From the NCBI RefSeq assembly GCF_000981585.1, contig NZ_LN831776.1, positions 6,741,187 through 6,805,186 on the forward strand: a stretch of DNA of 64,000 bases. The letters are read 5' to 3'. Positions 18,412 to 26,475 of this stretch are shown piece after piece (within the stretch, counting starts at the first letter, position 1; each line of letters opens with the position of its first letter). A program made the position numbers and the translations under genes. The notes under the pieces are model-generated. The model was given only the letters and a program-made list of their open reading frames with translations. It was not told where the DNA came from and made no database searches. This DNA comes from Paenibacillus riograndensis SBR5. GTDB taxonomy: Bacteria > Bacillota > Bacilli > Paenibacillales > Paenibacillaceae.

Positions 18412-19165
18412 GTGCTTCCCCCGCTTTGCCCGTAATCCGTTCACGGTAGCTTCCCGCATGGCCTTCCGGTGCCAGAAAACCGCCGTCTCTGCGGGAAAAG
18501 GAATCGACGATCCGTCCGCCTTCCATGACAGATACGTCGGTGCAGATTTTCCGCACAACATCCAGCTCATGCGTAACGATGACCACTGTTACCCCCAGCA
18601 TGTCCTTGATATGCTGTAGCACATCAAGGATATCGGCCGTTGTCCCAGGGTCAAGCGCGGAGGTCGGCTCGTCGCACAGCAGCAGCTTCGGGCTGTTCGC
18701 CAGTGCCCGGGCGATCGCCACCCGCTGCCGCTGCCCTCCGCTGAGCTGGGCGGGATATTGGTCGGCCTTGCTCTCCAGGCCGACAAAGTGCAGGCATTCC
18801 CGGACCCGCTCCATCCGTCCACTGCGCGGCGCTCCGGCCAGCTCCAGCGGAATAGCCACATTCCGGCTGACGGTGGCATTGCCCACCAGATTGAACTGCT
18901 GGAAGATCATGCCAATCTTCTGCCGTTCCCTGCGCAGCAGCTTCTCCGGCATTTCCGTCAGCAGTCTGCCGTCCAGCGTCACAGTGCCTGCGTCTGGACG
19001 CTCCAGCAGATTGATCAGCCGCAGCAGAGTGGATTTACCGGCACCGCTGGCCCCGATTATGCCGTGAATAGCTCCGGCCCGAACCTCCAGCGATACCTTA
19101 TCAACAGCACAATACCGGCCTTCTTTCAGATCGAAGCTTTTGCTTACCCCACTCAGTGCTAGAAT
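18404..19165 (-). CDS. metN: Methionine ABC transporter ATPase with apparent ATT start, no NIL domain
   Basis: A 253-residue ATPase. Walker A is GASGAGKST, the signature is [15 protein letters not shown], and Walker B runs into [12 protein letters not shown]. No ATG, GTG or TTG exists at the expected N terminus. The reading frame shows GGGGGGAGGG 6-7 bases before ATT (19165-19163), giving an N terminus [11 protein letters not shown] that aligns with the family. An ATG further upstream at 19402 would add about 80 residues of low-complexity, AT-rich sequence. The protein stops about 90 residues short of typical MetN (about 340), so the C-terminal NIL domain that binds methionine for trans-inhibition is absent. 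Confidence 0.88.
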   Translation of the reverse strand: MLALSGVSKSFDLKEGRYCAVDKVSLEVRAGAIHGIIGASGAGKSTLLRLINLLERPDAGTVTLDGRLLTEMPEKLLRRERQKIGMIFQQFNLVGNATVSRNVAIPLELAGAPRSGRMERVRECLHFVGLESKADQYPAQLSGGQRQRVAIARALANSPKLLLCDEPTSALDPGTTADILDVLQHIKDMLGVTVVIVTHELDVVRKICTDVSVMEGGRIVDSFSRRDGGFLAPEGHAGSYRERITGKAGEAHV

Positions 19166-19209
19166 ATGAAACCCTCCCCCCAGACTGCATGAACTCCCCA
19201 GAATACAGT

Positions 19210-19229
19210 ACTTAGTTCCGCAACTAAGT
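19210..19229. promoter_or_regulatory. Possible operator dyad upstream of metN
   Basis: A perfect 8-bp inverted repeat, ACTTAGTT-CCGC-AACTAAGT, about 45 bases upstream of the metN start. A second hairpin lies at about 19301-19320. No S-box (SAM riboswitch) signature was found here. Confidence 0.4.
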
Positions 19230-19633
19230 GTATTACAATTATTTAAAAACTGTTTTATTAAAAATCTCTTTAAATAATAAGGTATTTTTTTCGCTGTGTC
19301 ATCATTTTTCTGAAAATGATATATCAAGATCGTGGAAGCATTGTCCGAAAAAGAGCAGCAGCTTTCTTTCTCAAAATGATTCACAAAGCGGTCCAAATGC
19401 ATACATTGCCTAAGCCATCCTGCAAAATAGATCCCAAGAACTCCAGCCCGTCAGCAAAAACAGTAAATTCGCAGAACTACAGCAGGACTACAGCAGCACA
19501 CAAGCAGAAAAGGCTGCGCCGTTCTTGACTGGATAAGGCAGCCGTTTTGGATTTAGTGTCGCCTGGAGAACTCTGTATGAATCCTTCGGCAGTTCCTAAT
19601 TTTTTCGAACACCCTGCCCTATTCTCCACAGGC

Positions 19634-19905
19634 AAAGTGGAAAAAGGGGCACTAATTTGCTGGGGCACCCTGTTCTCCGCAGGTGAAGTGGAAAAAGGTT
19701 AACTAATTCGGCTCATTTCGCTCCCGACGAAGGAATTTGGCCCAATTAAGTTTCCTTTTTCCACTTAACTCTCACAATTGTTGATTTTAGTGAGAAATAA
19801 GTTCCCTTTTTCCAACTAGATGGACGCTTGCCCTGGAGATTCCGCCGCCTATGCCATGGACGCACTGCCTATCTGCTTTTTCGCAAAGGCCAGTTGGAAA
19901 AAGGA
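19634..19905. repeat. Second cluster of GTGGAAAAAGG dispersed repeats
   Basis: Five copies of the element seen at 9631-9812: near 19636, 19687 and 19892 on the plus strand, and near 19750 and 19802 on the minus strand. The gene-free stretch 19166-20201 otherwise holds the metN leader, the DnaA-box-like cluster and two terminators. Confidence 0.75.
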
Positions 19906-19953
19906 GATCGAATCCGGCTGATCTCCACTTGAATCTGCTCAATTCAAGTCTAC

Positions 19954-19985
19954 TTATCCCCAACTTTATACACATCTTATCCACA
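19954..19985 (+). other. Cluster of three DnaA-box-like 9-mers
   Basis: TTATCCCCA (19954-19962), TTATACACA (19966-19974) and TTATCCACA (19977-19985) lie in the same orientation within 32 bp. The last matches the DnaA-box consensus exactly, the second fits TTATNCACA, and the first differs by one base. There is no dnaA/dnaN gene nearby, so this would be a titration or regulatory cluster rather than oriC. Confidence 0.45.
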
Positions 19986-20020
19986 AAAAAGGGGAATCAT
20001 AATTTCTAAATATGCACAAA

Positions 20021-20047
20021 ACACCGCTGATCCCAGATCAGCGGTGT
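20021..20047. terminator. Intrinsic terminator-like hairpin
   Basis: A perfect 12-bp stem (20021-20032 with 20036-20047) with a 3-base loop, preceded by an A-run. Confidence 0.7.
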
Positions 20048-20120
20048 ACTCTTTGAATCCCCGACTTCAGCTCGCACAGCCGCTCAAAAGCAGCTCTTCC
20101 GCCAGTATCCTAACGTCCTG

Positions 20121-20164
20121 ACAGGAAAGTCCGCAGCCGTGAATCAGGCTGCGGACTTTCCTGT
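20121..20164. terminator. Terminator of the nucleoside operon
   Basis: A perfect 18-bp stem (20121-20138 with 20147-20164) with an 8-base loop, 38 bp beyond the last gene of the minus-strand operon. Confidence 0.8.
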
Positions 20165-20201
20165 TGTACTAAAGATGCTTCGTTCTGTTTATGACCTGCT
20201 T

Positions 20202-21614
20202 CTATTTCCGTTGATGCGGATTTCCGTTCTCAAGCTCCGCGCGAATCTTCAGGAACACCTGGTAGCTCCGCTCGGCGACCTCTGATATTGCAATCGGGTG
20301 ATATCCGGGCAGATCGGCATACAATGTGTCATTCAGCGGCGCCGTCCAGCTGTCCGGCAGCTGTGCAGCCCCCAGCTTCGCTCCCATGATGGAGCCAACG
20401 GTAGCACCGTTGCAGTCCGTATCCATTCCCGCATATACCGAAGCCACCACAGCCTTCTCAAAATCATCGCCTCCGTACACCAGTGAGGCGGCGACAATGG
20501 CGGCATTGTTATTGGTATGCACCGGATCATAGTGGCTGAACCGGTCCCACAGCCTGCTGACAAGCTCCCGTTCGCTGCCTGCTTTTTGCGCGATTGCAAT
20601 TCCCTTCAGCACGTCACTGGCCAGCCTGCTTGTCTGCGGAATCTCGCTCAGTCCGATTTCCACAATGCGCTCATTATCCAGCCCCGCGAACGCGGCGGAG
20701 ATCATTGCGGCATAGAACATTTCGCCGTAGATTCCGTTCTTTACATGGGAAAAGGAGGCATCCCGCCAGCCCAGCTCGGCGGCCAGCTCGGGGCATCCGG
20801 CAGCTCCGTAGGCCAGCCCATCCGCGCGGATGGCTGCGCCGATCCACTCCCGGTACGGATTGAGGTGCATCCGCACCCGCTCCTGCCGCAGCGGCCAATC
20901 TTCCGGCTTCTCACCGTGCAGATGGGAGGTTTCCCGGGCAAAATTCATGTAGGCCTGCGTTTCTGCGGTGCATACCTGGCTATAGGTCAGATGCCCGTGC
21001 CACAGCTTGCCGATATCCCACGAATCCCAGTCCAGCCCCTTCTGCTCCAGCAGCATCAGGCCAAGCAGCGTGTAGCGGATATCGTCGTCACTCTCCATAT
21101 ATCTGATCTTCTCTCTGGTGCTTGTGAACGACCAGCCGCTTAAGCCCAGACCATATTCGGCCTCCGCCCGCGAGTGCTCCGGAGTGTAGCCCTTAATCGG
21201 CCAGGCATCCGCCCCGCGGAACCACAGCTCAATATTTTCCCAGCCCGGACGCCCGTCCTTGCCATACAGATAATCCCAATACTCCAGCGGCTTGCCCAGC
21301 GCACAGCCGACACTTCTGCCCAGCCAGGCTCCGTAGAAGCGGTCCCTCCACTGCTCAGGAGTCCACTCCACCGCCAGCCTGCGCGGCCCTTCCGGACGCA
21401 AACGCCGGATCGCTGCGAGCTCCGACGGCTCCTGATACGGGAAGTCTTCTGCCACAGGAAGTGACATCAGTTCCCGGTAAACCTCCATCAGCTTGCCTTC
21501 CTCGCTTCCAGCAGCGACAAGCTTCTCTGCCAGGCTGCCGGTCCGGCAGCCTTCCTCCTCACGCTGCAGCAGCTCCAGCCGCACCGTCTCCTGAAGCCGT
21601 TCCCAGCCCGCCAT
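20202..21614 (-). CDS. ADP-ribosylglycohydrolase family protein
   Basis: A 470-residue protein of the ADP-ribosyl-[dinitrogen reductase] hydrolase/crystallin J1 family. After about 85 N-terminal residues, RFYGAWLGRSVGCALGKPLE opens the helical domain. Metal ligands are in MESDDDIRYTLLGLMLLE and in GMDTDCNGATVGSIMGAKLG. Such enzymes cleave N- or O-glycosidic bonds of ADP-ribose through two magnesium ions. It starts 3 bp after the nucleoside hydrolase stop and is the last gene of the nucleoside import operon, suggesting catabolism of ADP-ribosyl or related ribosides (inference). No signal peptide is present, so it acts in the cytoplasm. Confidence 0.9.
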   Translation of the reverse strand: MAGWERLQETVRLELLQREEEGCRTGSLAEKLVAAGSEEGKLMEVYRELMSLPVAEDFPYQEPSELAAIRRLRPEGPRRLAVEWTPEQWRDRFYGAWLGRSVGCALGKPLEYWDYLYGKDGRPGWENIELWFRGADAWPIKGYTPEHSRAEAEYGLGLSGWSFTSTREKIRYMESDDDIRYTLLGLMLLEQKGLDWDSWDIGKLWHGHLTYSQVCTAETQAYMNFARETSHLHGEKPEDWPLRQERVRMHLNPYREWIGAAIRADGLAYGAAGCPELAAELGWRDASFSHVKNGIYGEMFYAAMISAAFAGLDNERIVEIGLSEIPQTSRLASDVLKGIAIAQKAGSERELVSRLWDRFSHYDPVHTNNNAAIVAASLVYGGDDFEKAVVASVYAGMDTDCNGATVGSIMGAKLGAAQLPDSWTAPLNDTLYADLPGYHPIAISEVAERSYQVFLKIRAELENGNPHQRK

Positions 21615-21617
21615 GCG

Positions 21618-22574
21618 CTATTTCTCTCCCGCCGCAAGCCCATGCTCCCGGTCGAGTCTGTCCAGCGCATCGAACAGCAGCTTCATGAAGGCTTCGCGGT
21701 CCACGCCCAGCAGCACCTGTGTATTGGCGGGACGGTCCGGCTTCTTTCTCCGGTCGGCTACCGTCATTCCTCTGGTCAGCCGGCCTTCCGTTTCTACCGT
21801 AATGTGCAGATGCTCCGATTCAAACAGCTCCGGCCGCAGCAGCCAGGCCACCGCACACGGATCATGCAGCGCGCTGCCGACATAGCCCATTTTTTTGCCA
21901 TAAATCGAATAGAAATCAAGCAGCTCGCCTACCATCACGGACACAGGTCCCCGCGATTTCAGCTCCAGAATCTCTTCTTCAAAAATAGCCGCTTTATCCG
22001 TCACATCCAATCCGCTCATTACAATGGGAATCCCGGATTCGAAGACAATACGCGCCGCTTCGGGGTCCACATAAATATTGAACTCTGCCGTTGTAGTCAC
22101 ATTTCCGTAAGCCAATCCGCCGCCCATCAGGGAAATCTTCTCGATCTTTTCCTTTACTTCGGGATAAGCTGTAATTAAAAGGGCAATATTCGTAAGCGGT
22201 GCCGTCGGCACCAGTGTAATTTTCTCTTCCGATGACCGGATGATCTCCAGCATGAATTCTACCGCGCCCTGTTCCACCGGCTTGAACCTGCTGGCCGGAA
22301 GCGCAGGGCCGTCCATGCCGGATTCGCCGTGGGCCTGTTCCCCGGTTACCAGCTTGCCGAGCAGAGGTGCCGCCGCTCCTTTAGCTACGGGGATGTCGGC
22401 ATTGACAAAGCTGAGCACTTTAAGCGCATTGTCCGTGATTTTATCAAGAATCTGGTTGCCGCCAACCGTGGTAATCCCCCGGATTTCCAGCTGCTCCGGA
22501 TGAGCCAGCGCAAGCAGAATGGCAATCGCGTCATCATGCCCCGGATCGCAGTCAATAATGATAGGTGTTGGCAT
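21618..22574 (-). CDS. Inosine-uridine-type nucleoside hydrolase
   Basis: A 318-residue enzyme with the N-terminal calcium-binding signature IIIDCDPGHDDAIAILLAL. Later come NIYVDPEAARIVFESGIP and ALHDPCAVAWLL, supplying the remaining Asp ligand. It hydrolyses the N-glycosidic bond of nucleosides to base plus ribose. The loop reads GLDVTDKA where many members have GLDVTH, so base preference may differ. It lies in an operon with a BMP-type nucleoside importer and an ADP-ribosylglycohydrolase, with 3 bp separating it from the latter. Confidence 0.95.
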   Translation of the reverse strand: MPTPIIIDCDPGHDDAIAILLALAHPEQLEIRGITTVGGNQILDKITDNALKVLSFVNADIPVAKGAAAPLLGKLVTGEQAHGESGMDGPALPASRFKPVEQGAVEFMLEIIRSSEEKITLVPTAPLTNIALLITAYPEVKEKIEKISLMGGGLAYGNVTTTAEFNIYVDPEAARIVFESGIPIVMSGLDVTDKAAIFEEEILELKSRGPVSVMVGELLDFYSIYGKKMGYVGSALHDPCAVAWLLRPELFESEHLHITVETEGRLTRGMTVADRRKKPDRPANTQVLLGVDREAFMKLLFDALDRLDREHGLAAGEK

Positions 22575-22652
22575 CGTCGTCGCTCCCTTGTGAATTTATC
22601 TGTAATATAAAACGAAATTGAAGCTGCTCCAATTGTGGTTGATCGTAACTGC

Positions 22653-22772
22653 GGGGAATGTTTGGACTTCCAGCCGCTGTTGTCTGCAGATTTCTTGATC
22701 TATACCGTTGTTTACGGTTGAAATCCGCAGACAAAGGCGGTCGCTATCGCTCCTCCAGTTCCAAACTTCCCC
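22653..22772. repeat. Imperfect long palindrome, copy of a dispersed element
   Basis: Arms starting with GGGGAATGTTTGGACTTCC and ending with GTTCCAAACTTCCCC fold on each other with interruptions. The inner parts hold GTCTGCAGATTT/AAATCCGCAGAC. It lies in the 265-bp gap between permease and nucleoside hydrolase genes. The outer arm recurs at 33356-33392. Confidence 0.7.
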
Positions 22773-22839
22773 TCCGTCACTCACATCTGATTGTTTTTCA
22801 TTCTATTTCGTTAGATCTAGGTGGCCTTGATAGCCCCAC

Positions 22840-23775
22840 CTATTTGGTAGTAGTCTTCAGCTTCTTGTTCTTCTTCCGTGTTTCGGATACGGCGTAAATG
22901 ATCAGGCCGATGACGGTCGCCACATAGGGAAGCGTAGCGATCAGCTCCGCCGGAATCTTCAATACCTGAAGGGCATTGGCGAGCGCGTCGGCGGCACCGA
23001 ATAGAAGTGAGGTTAACGCCGTACCCACTGTTGTGCTCCGGCCCATCGATTCGGCCGCAATGGCAATCCAGCCCCGGCCGGCCACCATATCACGGGTGAA
23101 CAGTGACAGATAACCCATCGACATGTAGGCTCCGCCCAAGCTGGCGAAGAACCCGCTGAGCAGGAGTGCGGTATACTGGATTTTGATCACACTGACTCCG
23201 ACCGACTGGGCCGCATGCGGATTTTCGCCTACCGAGCGGATACGCAGCCCAAGCGGCGTGCGGTTCAGCAGATAATAAACCACAAGCACAGCCAGAATCG
23301 AGAGATAGGTCAAAATATGATGGCCTGAGAGGATCGGGCCCAGCACCGGAATATCCTTCAGCAGCGGAATCTCCACACTCGGCAGCACCTTGCTCGCTAA
23401 GGAAGTGGATGAGCCTTTGTCCCCGCTAAGCAGATACAGAATGAATACTGTACCGCCTGATGCGAACATATTGATCGCCACACCGCCGAGAATAATATGG
23501 GTTTTGAATTTTAAGGTGAAAAAAGCCAAAATTCCGGCAATGAGCGTTCCCGCTAATACCGCTCCCAGCAGTCCGACCCAGGCGCTATGCGTATAGGCAC
23601 TTACAATGACACCGGTCAAAGCGGAGACGAGCATAATGCCTTCCATCCCGATGTTGATGATGCCCGCGCGGTTTGAGATCAGCGCACCCAGCGCAGCGAA
23701 CAGAATCGGCGTAGTCACCCGCAGCACCGAAAAGGCAAAATCCGTCGTCAGAATGACGTTCAGCAGACTGTTCAT
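22840..23775 (-). CDS. Nucleoside ABC importer permease 2 (NupQ/YufQ-like)
   Basis: A 311-residue permease of the BPD_transp_2 family with about nine hydrophobic helices. ISNRAGIINIGMEGIMLVSAL near residue 35 is the hallmark of the BMP-associated permeases. Its ATG overlaps the first permease stop by 4 bp. It forms the channel of the nucleoside importer together with the 348-residue permease. Orthology with B. subtilis nupQ is inferred from family and order. Confidence 0.92.
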   Translation of the reverse strand: MNSLLNVILTTDFAFSVLRVTTPILFAALGALISNRAGIINIGMEGIMLVSALTGVIVSAYTHSAWVGLLGAVLAGTLIAGILAFFTLKFKTHIILGGVAINMFASGGTVFILYLLSGDKGSSTSLASKVLPSVEIPLLKDIPVLGPILSGHHILTYLSILAVLVVYYLLNRTPLGLRIRSVGENPHAAQSVGVSVIKIQYTALLLSGFFASLGGAYMSMGYLSLFTRDMVAGRGWIAIAAESMGRSTTVGTALTSLLFGAADALANALQVLKIPAELIATLPYVATVIGLIIYAVSETRKKNKKLKTTTK

Positions 23776-24818
23776 GCTTCCTTGGCCTCCTTCAGCAGCA
23801 TCCGGTTCTTCCAGAACTTGAGGAATTGCTCAGCGGAAATCAGCAGAATAATAACGGCTTGAATAATGGAGATCATCTCAGAAGGCACATCGGACAGTCT
23901 TGCCATCAGGTCGGCGCCTATCCGGATATAGGCCAGAAACAGCGCAGAGGCGATGACGGACAGCGGGTTGTTTTTGGCCAGCATCGCTACCAGCGCACCA
24001 TCCAGGCCATATCCTGGCAGGGAGGTCCACTGGAACCGGCTGTACATCCCGAGCACTTCGACCGAGCCGCCCATGCCGGCAATAAATCCGGCGATCAGGT
24101 GGACCAGGATAATCACCTTGGCCGTCTTCATTCCCGAATAGCGGGCGAATTCGCGGTTGGCCCCTGTCATCCGCAGCTCGTACCCCCACTTGGTCCGGTA
24201 GAGAAACAGATGGGCCAGTACAATCAGCACCAGCACAATAATCAGTCCGGTATGAATCCGGGTGCCCGGGAAAATTTTGCTCAACTGCGCCGTCTTCTCG
24301 AATTTAAAGGAAACGTTGGCAAAAGCTTTGGCATCCCGCAGGTGATAGTTCAGCAGGTACAGCCCCACGCCGAACAAAATATTATTGAACATCAGTGAAG
24401 TTACCAGTTCATTGGCGTTCCACTTGGCCTTGAGAATACCAGGGATCGCTGACAGCAGCGCCCCTACGATGGAGCCCGCAGCAATCGCTACCAGCGGATG
24501 CAGCCAGCTGCCCAGACTGAGGTGAATCGCCAGTACAGAGGCAACGACACCGGAGAAATAAAAGATCCCCTCCGCCCCCAGGTTGAACATATTGGCCCGG
24601 AACAGCAGTGAGACGGCCAGTCCTGTGAACATCAGCGGTATCGCCATCTCAATGACGTTGCCGATATGCCCCTTGGTGGATAACGGCTCCAGCAGGAAGA
24701 TTCCGATGGTCTTCACCGGCTGGTCGCTGACAAGCGAGATGATCAGAAAGGCAATAATCAGCGCTATGACAATAACCGCCGCCGTCCGGATGGCCTCGAA
24801 GTATTTGACTTTAAACAT
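23772..24818 (-). CDS. Nucleoside ABC importer permease 1 (NupP/YufP-like)
   Basis: A 348-residue BPD_transp_2 permease with about ten hydrophobic helices. LLFRANMFNLGAEGIFYFSG is the family motif. The start lies 8 bp inside the ATPase gene and the stop overlaps the second permease by 4 bp, so ATPase and both permeases are translationally coupled. Confidence 0.92.
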   Translation of the reverse strand: MFKVKYFEAIRTAAVIVIALIIAFLIISLVSDQPVKTIGIFLLEPLSTKGHIGNVIEMAIPLMFTGLAVSLLFRANMFNLGAEGIFYFSGVVASVLAIHLSLGSWLHPLVAIAAGSIVGALLSAIPGILKAKWNANELVTSLMFNNILFGVGLYLLNYHLRDAKAFANVSFKFEKTAQLSKIFPGTRIHTGLIIVLVLIVLAHLFLYRTKWGYELRMTGANREFARYSGMKTAKVIILVHLIAGFIAGMGGSVEVLGMYSRFQWTSLPGYGLDGALVAMLAKNNPLSVIASALFLAYIRIGADLMARLSDVPSEMISIIQAVIILLISAEQFLKFWKNRMLLKEAKEA

Positions 24819-26373
24819 GGTTTACGGCCCTCCCGGTCTGCTCTTTATCCTGCCGGTGGATTCCCAGCATATACAGTCCCAACTCCTCCTCGCTTACCGC
24901 AGAAGGTTTATCAAAATAGGCGACAATCTGACCCTCATACATGACAAGGAGGCTGTCGCTGAGCTCCAGAATTTCATTCAAATCTGCCGATACCAGCACA
25001 ATGGCGCAATGATCCGAGCGCAGCTCCAGCAGCTTCTGGTGAATGAATTGCGCAGCGCCGATGTCCACACCCCGGGTCGGCTGCTCGGCAATGAGCAGCT
25101 GCGGATTCGTGGAGCATTCCCTGGCGACAACCACCTTTTGCATGTTGCCCCCGGACAGCATGCCGATCGGCTGCTGCGGGCCGGAGCAGCGCACCTTGAA
25201 CTCCTCTACCAGCGAAGCTGCCAGAGCGGCAATCCTGGAGCCCTTGAGAAATGGCCCCTTGTTCATATCCTTCGAACGATACCGCGTAGAAATCAGGTTG
25301 TCGGCAATGCTGGCCTCTCCAGCAGAGCCTTGGCGCATCCGGTCCTCGGGAATATAAGACACCCCCAGGCCGCGGATGTCCAGGATATCCGCATCACGGA
25401 TATCTGTCCCTTGTACACGTACTGATCCGCTTGCGGATACCCCGCGCAGGCCGCCGGTCAGCGCCTCGATCAGCTGTGTCTGCCCGTTCCCCTCGACACC
25501 GGCGATGCCGACAATCTGCCCTTCGCGGACCGAGAAGCTGACCTCGGACAACAGCGCTTTTCCTTGGCTGTCTGTGACGCCCAGCCGGTCCACCGCAAGC
25601 ACCGGCTGGCCGGGGGAAGTCTTGTCCTTCTCATATTTCAGCACCACATCCCGGCCGACCATCAGCCGCGAGATTTCCTGCTCGCTTACTTCGCTGGTTT
25701 GAAAGACGCCTTCGCTTCTGCCGCCGCGCATAATGGTAATCCGGTCGCAGATCGCTTTGACTTCCTTCAGCTTGTGCGAGATAAATACGATCGTATGTCC
25801 CTGCCCCTTAAGCTGCTGCAGCTCATGGAACAGCTCCTCCGTTTCCTGCGGGGTCAACACTGCCGTCGGCTCGTCGAGGATGAGGATTTGGGCGCCGCGC
25901 ACGAGCGCCTTCAGAATCTCCACCTTCTGCTTCATGCCGACGGTCAGGTCCTCCACCTTCGCTTTGGGATTCACCGCGAGGTTGTATTTGCGCGCCGTCT
26001 CCTCCGTCAGACGCACCGCTTCGCTATAATCGAAGCCTACGCCTTTTCGCGGCTCCATGCCCAGCACCATATTTTCCGCCACGGTAAAAGAAGGCACCAG
26101 CATGAAATGCTGATGAACCATGCCGATGCCGCGGTCGATCGCATCCTGCGGGGACTGGAGCTTTACTTTGTCTCCCCGGATGTAGATCTCACCGTCACTG
26201 GGCTCTTCCATCCCGAACATAATCTTCATCAGAGTGGATTTGCCCGCACCGTTCTCTCCTGCAATCGCATGGATTTCTCCTTCGCGCAAAGAAAATTCAA
26301 CGTTCTTGTTCGCAACAACGCCGTTCGGATACACTTTGGTGATTCCCCGCATTTCCAGCAGAGCATTTGCCAT
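24811..26373 (-). CDS. Nucleoside ABC importer ATPase, duplicated cassette (NupO/YufO-like)
   Basis: A 520-residue protein with two ATP-binding cassettes. The first has GENGAGKSTLMKIMFG, LTVGMKQKVEILKAL and ILDEPTAVLTP. The second has the divergent GVEGNGQTQLIEALTG, LSGGNMQKVVVAREC and AEQPTRGVD. This tandem layout is shared by BmpA/Nup and ribose-type importers. It lies about 100 bp after the binding-protein gene, with a hairpin in the gap, and is followed at once by both permeases. Confidence 0.95.
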   Translation of the reverse strand: MANALLEMRGITKVYPNGVVANKNVEFSLREGEIHAIAGENGAGKSTLMKIMFGMEEPSDGEIYIRGDKVKLQSPQDAIDRGIGMVHQHFMLVPSFTVAENMVLGMEPRKGVGFDYSEAVRLTEETARKYNLAVNPKAKVEDLTVGMKQKVEILKALVRGAQILILDEPTAVLTPQETEELFHELQQLKGQGHTIVFISHKLKEVKAICDRITIMRGGRSEGVFQTSEVSEQEISRLMVGRDVVLKYEKDKTSPGQPVLAVDRLGVTDSQGKALLSEVSFSVREGQIVGIAGVEGNGQTQLIEALTGGLRGVSASGSVRVQGTDIRDADILDIRGLGVSYIPEDRMRQGSAGEASIADNLISTRYRSKDMNKGPFLKGSRIAALAASLVEEFKVRCSGPQQPIGMLSGGNMQKVVVARECSTNPQLLIAEQPTRGVDIGAAQFIHQKLLELRSDHCAIVLVSADLNEILELSDSLLVMYEGQIVAYFDKPSAVSEEELGLYMLGIHRQDKEQTGRAVNHV

Positions 26374-26415
26374 GGGTCATCAACGCCTTTCAACTTGGTA
26401 ATCTGCAAAAATAGG

Positions 26416-26451
26416 CAGCTGGAACTCTTCGTAACGAAGAGATTCCAACTG
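26416..26451 (-). terminator. Intra-operon hairpin between receptor and ATPase genes
   Basis: An imperfect stem of about 16 bp built on CTCTTCGT/ACGAAGAG with GGAA/TTCC and CAG/CTG extensions. It lies between the binding-protein stop and the ATPase start. Such hairpins often stabilise the receptor mRNA and reduce downstream expression. Confidence 0.55.
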
Positions 26452-26475
26452 CGGGAGCCGGCTTACCGGTGTGAC

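Noticed and set aside
19166..19402. In-frame N-terminal extension of metN from an ATG at 19402
   Set aside because: It would add about 80 residues unlike any MetN, in AT-rich leader sequence with hairpins, while a strong ribosome binding site lies right before the conserved N terminus.
19166..19560. SAM (S-box) riboswitch upstream of metN
   Set aside because: None of the conserved S-box segments could be found by eye on the minus strand. A covariance search would be decisive.
19954..19985. Chromosomal origin of replication
   Set aside because: There are no dnaA, dnaN or rpmH genes, no long AT-rich unwinding region and only three boxes.
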